Source: Bacteroidota bacterium
GTDB taxonomy: Bacteria > Bacteroidota > Bacteroidia > Flavobacteriales > Flavobacteriaceae
Reading direction: 5' to 3'
Assembly (NCBI GenBank): GCA_018656255.1
Contig: JABHYI010000178.1
Location: 1 to 7,776, forward strand
Length of the DNA: 7,776 bases
Shown here: in pieces, positions 6,829-7,776 of the stretch
Position numbering within the stretch: position 1 is the stretch's first letter
Layout: every line of letters starts with the position of its first letter
The notes under the pieces: generated by a model
What the model was told of the DNA's origin: nothing
The model's database searches: none
The model's input: only the letters and a program-made list of their open reading frames with translations
Program-made: the position numbers and the translations under genes

Positions 6829-7728
6829 TTAAAAATAGCTAATTGGATTTGTGTTTATTTGCGATAAAACGACTGCAAAATTAGTGATTTTTTTTGTAAG
6901 ATAGGTATGTAAAAGCTCTTTTGTGTATTGTTCGCTTTCATAATGCCCTATATCTGCCAATAGAATCTTATTTTCTGCAGTGTAAAAGTCATGGTATTTT
7001 AGATCAGAGGTTACGTACACATCTGCTCCTTGGGCAATTGCATCGTTAATTGCAAAGCTGCCACTGCCTCCCAAAACGGCAACTTTCTTTATAGCTTTAT
7101 TTATTTTTTTTGAATGTCTAACACATTTTGTATTCATTTTTTCTTTTAAATACAATAAAAAGGCATCTTCACTCATAGGATTTTCAAGCTCTGCAATCAT
7201 GCCCATGCCTATGTGTTGGTTATTGTTGTCAAGAGTTATAATTTCAAAGGCAACTTCCTCATAAGGATGGGCCCCATGCAAGGCGCTAATTATATTTTTT
7301 TCAAGATGCTTTGCAAAAGTCATGGAAATCATAACCTCTGAAGTAGTCTGAGAATCACCTTTGCTTCCTATTACTGGATTGCTGTTCTCATTACCTTTAA
7401 AAGTTGCAGTGCCTTGGGATGTAAAACTGCACTCTTGGTAATTTCCAATGGTGCCCCCACCAATACTAAACAGTGCTTTTTTAATGCTATCTACCGCCCC
7501 AGTGGGTGCGTAGGTAGTTAGTTTTTTGATTGTTTGTTTTTGAGGGATTAAAAAAACTAACTGGGGCGAGTTATGTAGAGCGTGTGGTTCAAAAAGCAAT
7601 AAAGAATGACATTCATATTTTTGCAATACATACCGCGCTAGACAATAGCTTTGAAGGGGTAAATGCCCAAATATGCAATGTCCTTGAATTAATAGATAAA
7701 AAGATTTTAATCCCTCAAAAACAAACAA
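6829..7728 (-). CDS. Nif3-family dinuclear metal protein, C-terminal part; 5' end replaced by antisense DNA (authentic about 6829-7551)
   Basis: The open frame has 299 codons, but only residues 60-299 (7551 down to 6829) are Nif3. They begin at LIPQKQTIKKL, run through the PII/CutA-like insert domain, and end with the conserved metal-site half: VAVLGGSGSF (219-228), DVYVTSDLKYHDF (235-247) and ADIGHYESEQ (258-267), whose His and Glu are metal ligands. Residues 1-59, translated from 7728 to 7552, resemble no Nif3 N-terminus and are the exact antisense of a second nif3 fragment lying on the plus strand. The normal N-terminal third, with its HH and HTxxD metal ligands, is missing; full Nif3 of this group is about 365 residues. 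The gene pair with the coiled-coil protein 3 bases downstream is the expected neighbourhood. As it stands this gene could not make a working Nif3. Confidence 0.85.
   Translation of the reverse strand: MFVFEGLKSFYLLIQGHCIFGHLPLQSYCLARYVLQKYECHSLLLFEPHALHNSPQLVFLIPQKQTIKKLTTYAPTGAVDSIKKALFSIGGGTIGNYQECSFTSQGTATFKGNENSNPVIGSKGDSQTTSEVMISMTFAKHLEKNIISALHGAHPYEEVAFEIITLDNNNQHIGMGMIAELENPMSEDAFLLYLKEKMNTKCVRHSKKINKAIKKVAVLGGSGSFAINDAIAQGADVYVTSDLKYHDFYTAENKILLADIGHYESEQYTKELLHTYLTKKITNFAVVLSQINTNPISYF
7505..7553. repeat. Left arm of a 49-bp perfect inverted repeat inside nif3
   Basis: The reverse complement of 7505-7553 equals 7705-7753 base for base; the 151-bp spacer is 7554-7704. On the minus strand this arm encodes LIPQKQTIKKLTTYAP of Nif3. 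Both arms are coding sense for the same Nif3 segment but on opposite strands, so the repeat comes from a fold-back of nif3, not from a mobile-element end. Confidence 0.95.
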
Positions 7729-7776
7729 TCAAAAAACTAACTACCTACGCACCTTCACAGGCAGTAGAGGGTATTA
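7545..7776 (+). pseudogene. Nif3 internal fragment in opposite orientation (continues past right edge)
   Basis: The plus strand is open for 77 codons from 7545 to the edge and reads as the middle of a Nif3 protein. It begins GLKKLTGASYVERV (a conserved segment just after the metal-binding HH), continues KNDIHIFAIHTALDN with the HTxxD metal motif, then GVNAQIC, then the same LIPQKQTIKKLTTYAP as the minus-strand copy, and ends APSQAVEGI. There is no start codon, and the first about 60 residues of Nif3 are absent because the sequence upstream of 7545 is the antisense of the other copy. After the 49-bp shared stretch the two copies differ (APSQAVEGI here, APTGAVDSI on the minus strand), so they are not the same allele throughout. 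It is either part of an inverted duplication or the far side of a chimeric junction. Confidence 0.85.
7705..7753. repeat. Right arm of the 49-bp perfect inverted repeat inside nif3
   Basis: This is the partner of 7505-7553. Here the Nif3 sense strand is plus. Identity stops abruptly at both ends: at 7704/7554 because of the fold-back junction, and at 7754/7504 because the two nif3 copies diverge (14 of 23 bases match over 7754-7776). Confidence 0.95.

Noticed and set aside
7552..7728. A novel 59-residue N-terminal domain on Nif3
   Set aside because: It is the exact antisense of a recognisable Nif3 segment (HTALDN region) on the plus strand, so it is a translation artefact of the junction.
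7505..7753. An invertible phase-variation switch using the 49-bp inverted repeats
   Set aside because: Flipping 7554-7704 would extend the minus-strand Nif3 only to GLKKLTG. In neither orientation is the N-terminal part of Nif3 restored, and no recombinase is nearby. The repeat is coding nif3 sequence explained by the fold-back.
1..7776. tRNA, rRNA, CRISPR array, riboswitch or insertion sequence
   Set aside because: No cloverleaf-like segment, periodic repeat array, conserved RNA motif or transposase-like frame was recognised; nearly all of the window is explained by ordinary coding genes.

Overview
The window looks like chromosome from a member of the Bacteroidota, most likely a marine-type Flavobacteriaceae relative. 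The reasons are AT-rich DNA, start codons preceded by A/T-rich leaders with no clear Shine-Dalgarno sequence, a lipoprotein-type MsrA, and the nif3 / coiled-coil 'zinc ribbon' gene pair. The taxonomic call is inference from gene content and style, not from a marker gene.

Positions 1-3972 (minus strand) hold one tight operon for tryptophan/kynurenine breakdown. In transcription order it encodes kynureninase, kynurenine 3-monooxygenase, a RidA-family protein of the 2-aminomuconate deaminase type, and an ALDH8-like aldehyde dehydrogenase cut by the left window edge. Together they cover kynurenine -> 3-hydroxykynurenine -> 3-hydroxyanthranilate, then 2-aminomuconic semialdehyde -> 2-aminomuconate -> 4-oxalocrotonate. 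The ring-cleaving dioxygenase and the decarboxylase that join these two halves are not in the window and would be expected beyond position 1 or elsewhere. Gaps of 1, 6 and 61 bases support co-transcription.

Positions 3973-4184 are a divergent intergenic region with candidate promoters in both directions and a weak dyad. Positions 4185-5250 (plus strand) carry a very small CDGSH iron-sulfur protein and a class I SAM-dependent methyltransferase. The methyltransferase converges on msrA (5271-5954, minus) with a small bulged hairpin between them.

Positions 6043-7776 hold the nif3 / coiled-coil gene pair on the minus strand, closed by a strong intrinsic terminator. The coiled-coil protein belongs to the C4 zinc-ribbon family but has lost all four zinc cysteines. 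The nif3 gene is structurally broken. From about 7550 the DNA folds back on itself: the minus strand encodes the C-terminal two thirds of Nif3, while the plus strand from about 7545 to the right edge encodes an internal part of a second, slightly different Nif3. The two are joined by a 49-bp perfect inverted repeat. The first 59 codons of the long minus-strand frame (7728 down to 7552) are therefore antisense nif3 and not a real N-terminus. A chimeric or mis-assembled molecule is the most likely cause; a genuine inverted duplication is the alternative. I found no tRNA, rRNA, CRISPR array or insertion sequence, and no clear undescribed biological system.
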